6,976 nucleotides of DNA from JADFNO01 sp965369945 (GTDB lineage Bacteria; Planctomycetota; Phycisphaerae; Phycisphaerales; SM1A02), in NCBI GenBank assembly GCA_965369945.1, contig CBDUST010000250.1, positions 1-6,976 of the forward strand, written 5' to 3'. The notes beneath the pieces were generated by a model. The model was not told the origin of the DNA, searched no databases, and saw only the letters and a program-made list of their open reading frames with translations. Shown here piece after piece: positions 6,167 to 6,976 of this stretch (positions are counted from its first letter, which is position 1; each line of letters starts with the position of its first letter). A program made the position numbers and the translations under genes.

Positions 6167-6976
6167 ATGAGAATCGGCAAGAGAATCATCGTATCTTTCA
6201 TCACCGTGGGGGCGGGTGTCGCGATGGTGTCCCTCTTCGCGCTGGCGCCCATCAAGTCTCGTTTGATCGCAGAGGGACACGTCCACGTGCCAGCCCTGCT
6301 TGCGATTCAGAACATTGACTCGAGTCTCAAGGGCGCCGTGCAAGAGAGCTTCGCCTACGTGGTGTCGGGGGAGGAGGTCGAAAAGGAAGAGTTTCAGCTC
6401 TGGGCCGACGGATTCGACGAACAGCTCCAGCGGTTCGCGGCGCTTGCGGATCGTGCCGCCCCGGGTGACCAGCAGGAGCTACTGCTGCTTGAAAGAATCA
6501 CGCAAGAGCAGCCAACGATGGTGGAGCGGGCCTCGGTCATGTTCAGCGAGTATGCCGCAACCGGTTCAGTCAGTCAGACGACCTTGGCCGCCTATAAAAC
6601 GAGTGTCGACTCGGTGGTGACGGACATTGAGGAGTGGGTCAGGATCGAAACAGCAGAGGTTGCGGAGGCTCACGGGCTCGTGCTCGCGACCCTGCGAACT
6701 GCGGCGTGGACTCTGAGCGCGATCGCTGTCGGTACGCTTCTGATCACGATCGTAGTCAGTACCATTCTTGCCAATATGATCTCGCGATCCGTCTCCCAAC
6801 AGAAGTACATGAAGAACCAGCTTGAGTTCGCCGCAACCACCGACGCGTTGACCGGTCTGCCGAACCGCTCGGTCTTTCTGGATCGGTTGGATCAGACCAT
6901 GAAACGATCCAAACGTGATGGTAGTCGATTCGCCGTGCTCTTCTTCGACTTCGATCGATTCAAGGTGGTCAACGAC
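6167..6976 (+). CDS. Membrane-anchored GGDEF diguanylate cyclase, N-terminal part (cut by window)
   Basis: The frame is open from ATG 6167 to the window end, giving 270 residues. TM1 is about 7-28 and TM2 about 179-204. The roughly 150 residues between them are acidic and predicted mostly helical, like a four-helix-bundle periplasmic sensor. After TM2 a short linker without a recognisable HAMP or PAS domain leads into a GGDEF domain: DALTGLPNRSVFLDRL (226-241) and FDFDRFKVVND (260-270), whose aspartates D261/D263 belong to the metal/GTP site. The GG(D/E)EF signature itself lies beyond the window, so activity cannot be judged, and an EAL domain could follow. Known role: making c-di-GMP from two GTP. 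The ATG has a weak AGGA about 10 bases upstream; I prefer it because TM1 follows at once. It is divergent from the operon whose ATPase has an MshEN domain. Confidence 0.9.
   Translation, partial: MRIGKRIIVSFITVGAGVAMVSLFALAPIKSRLIAEGHVHVPALLAIQNIDSSLKGAVQESFAYVVSGEEVEKEEFQLWADGFDEQLQRFAALADRAAPGDQQELLLLERITQEQPTMVERASVMFSEYAATGSVSQTTLAAYKTSVDSVVTDIEEWVRIETAEVAEAHGLVLATLRTAAWTLSAIAVGTLLITIVVSTILANMISRSVSQQKYMKNQLEFAATTDALTGLPNRSVFLDRLDQTMKRSKRDGSRFAVLFFDFDRFKVVND

Noticed and set aside
1..6976. CRISPR array, tRNA or rRNA gene
   Set aside because: No regularly spaced repeats and no tRNA- or rRNA-like sequence were seen on either strand.

Overview
The window is bacterial and moderately GC-rich (high fifties percent by eye). 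It carries a four-gene minus-strand operon on the left, an insertion-sequence remnant, and the start of a plus-strand signalling gene on the right. Both edges cut genes. The family content (MshEN-type GspE/PilB ATPase, STAS protein, PAS histidine kinase, membrane GGDEF protein) is widespread in Gram-negative lineages. The integrase-like transposase is of a kind I associate with Planctomycetota, Acidobacteriota and similar soil or aquatic phyla. I cannot fix the phylum from this window.

Left operon (positions 1-4763, minus strand, read right to left): a membrane-bound PAS/HisKA sensor histidine kinase (4763-2898), a single-domain STAS anti-anti-sigma-type protein (2891-2556), a GspE/PilB-type assembly ATPase (2559-775) and the N-terminal half of a GspF/PilC-type inner-membrane platform protein (778-1, cut by the window). 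Spacing is tight: 6 bases between kinase and STAS gene, then two 4-base stop/start overlaps (GTGA and ATGA). The set is therefore very probably co-transcribed and translationally coupled. The ATPase and platform protein form the motor core of a type II secretion or type IV pilus machine. The kinase and STAS protein look like dedicated regulators built into the same transcript. No response regulator and no RsbW-type serine kinase is in the window.

Middle (4764-6166): a 344-base gap with no convincing gene, holding the presumed operon promoter and a short perfect inverted repeat. It is followed by a plus-strand DDE integrase/transposase ORF (5108-5944) that has lost the N-terminal part of its family and is probably an IS remnant. 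A second intergenic stretch (5945-6166) then carries a plausible sigma70-type promoter and a strong 7-bp GC hairpin ahead of the next gene.

Right (6167-6976, plus strand): a two-TM sensor protein entering a GGDEF diguanylate cyclase domain, cut by the window end just after the first metal-site motif.

The most interesting reading is functional. The ATPase N-terminus fits the MshEN cyclic-di-GMP-binding pattern in spacing and nearly every key residue, and a diguanylate cyclase gene lies divergently next door. A local circuit is conceivable in which an external cue sensed by the kinase, a STAS switch and c-di-GMP all converge on one secretion or pilus motor. The wiring is inference; the motifs and gene order are seen directly.
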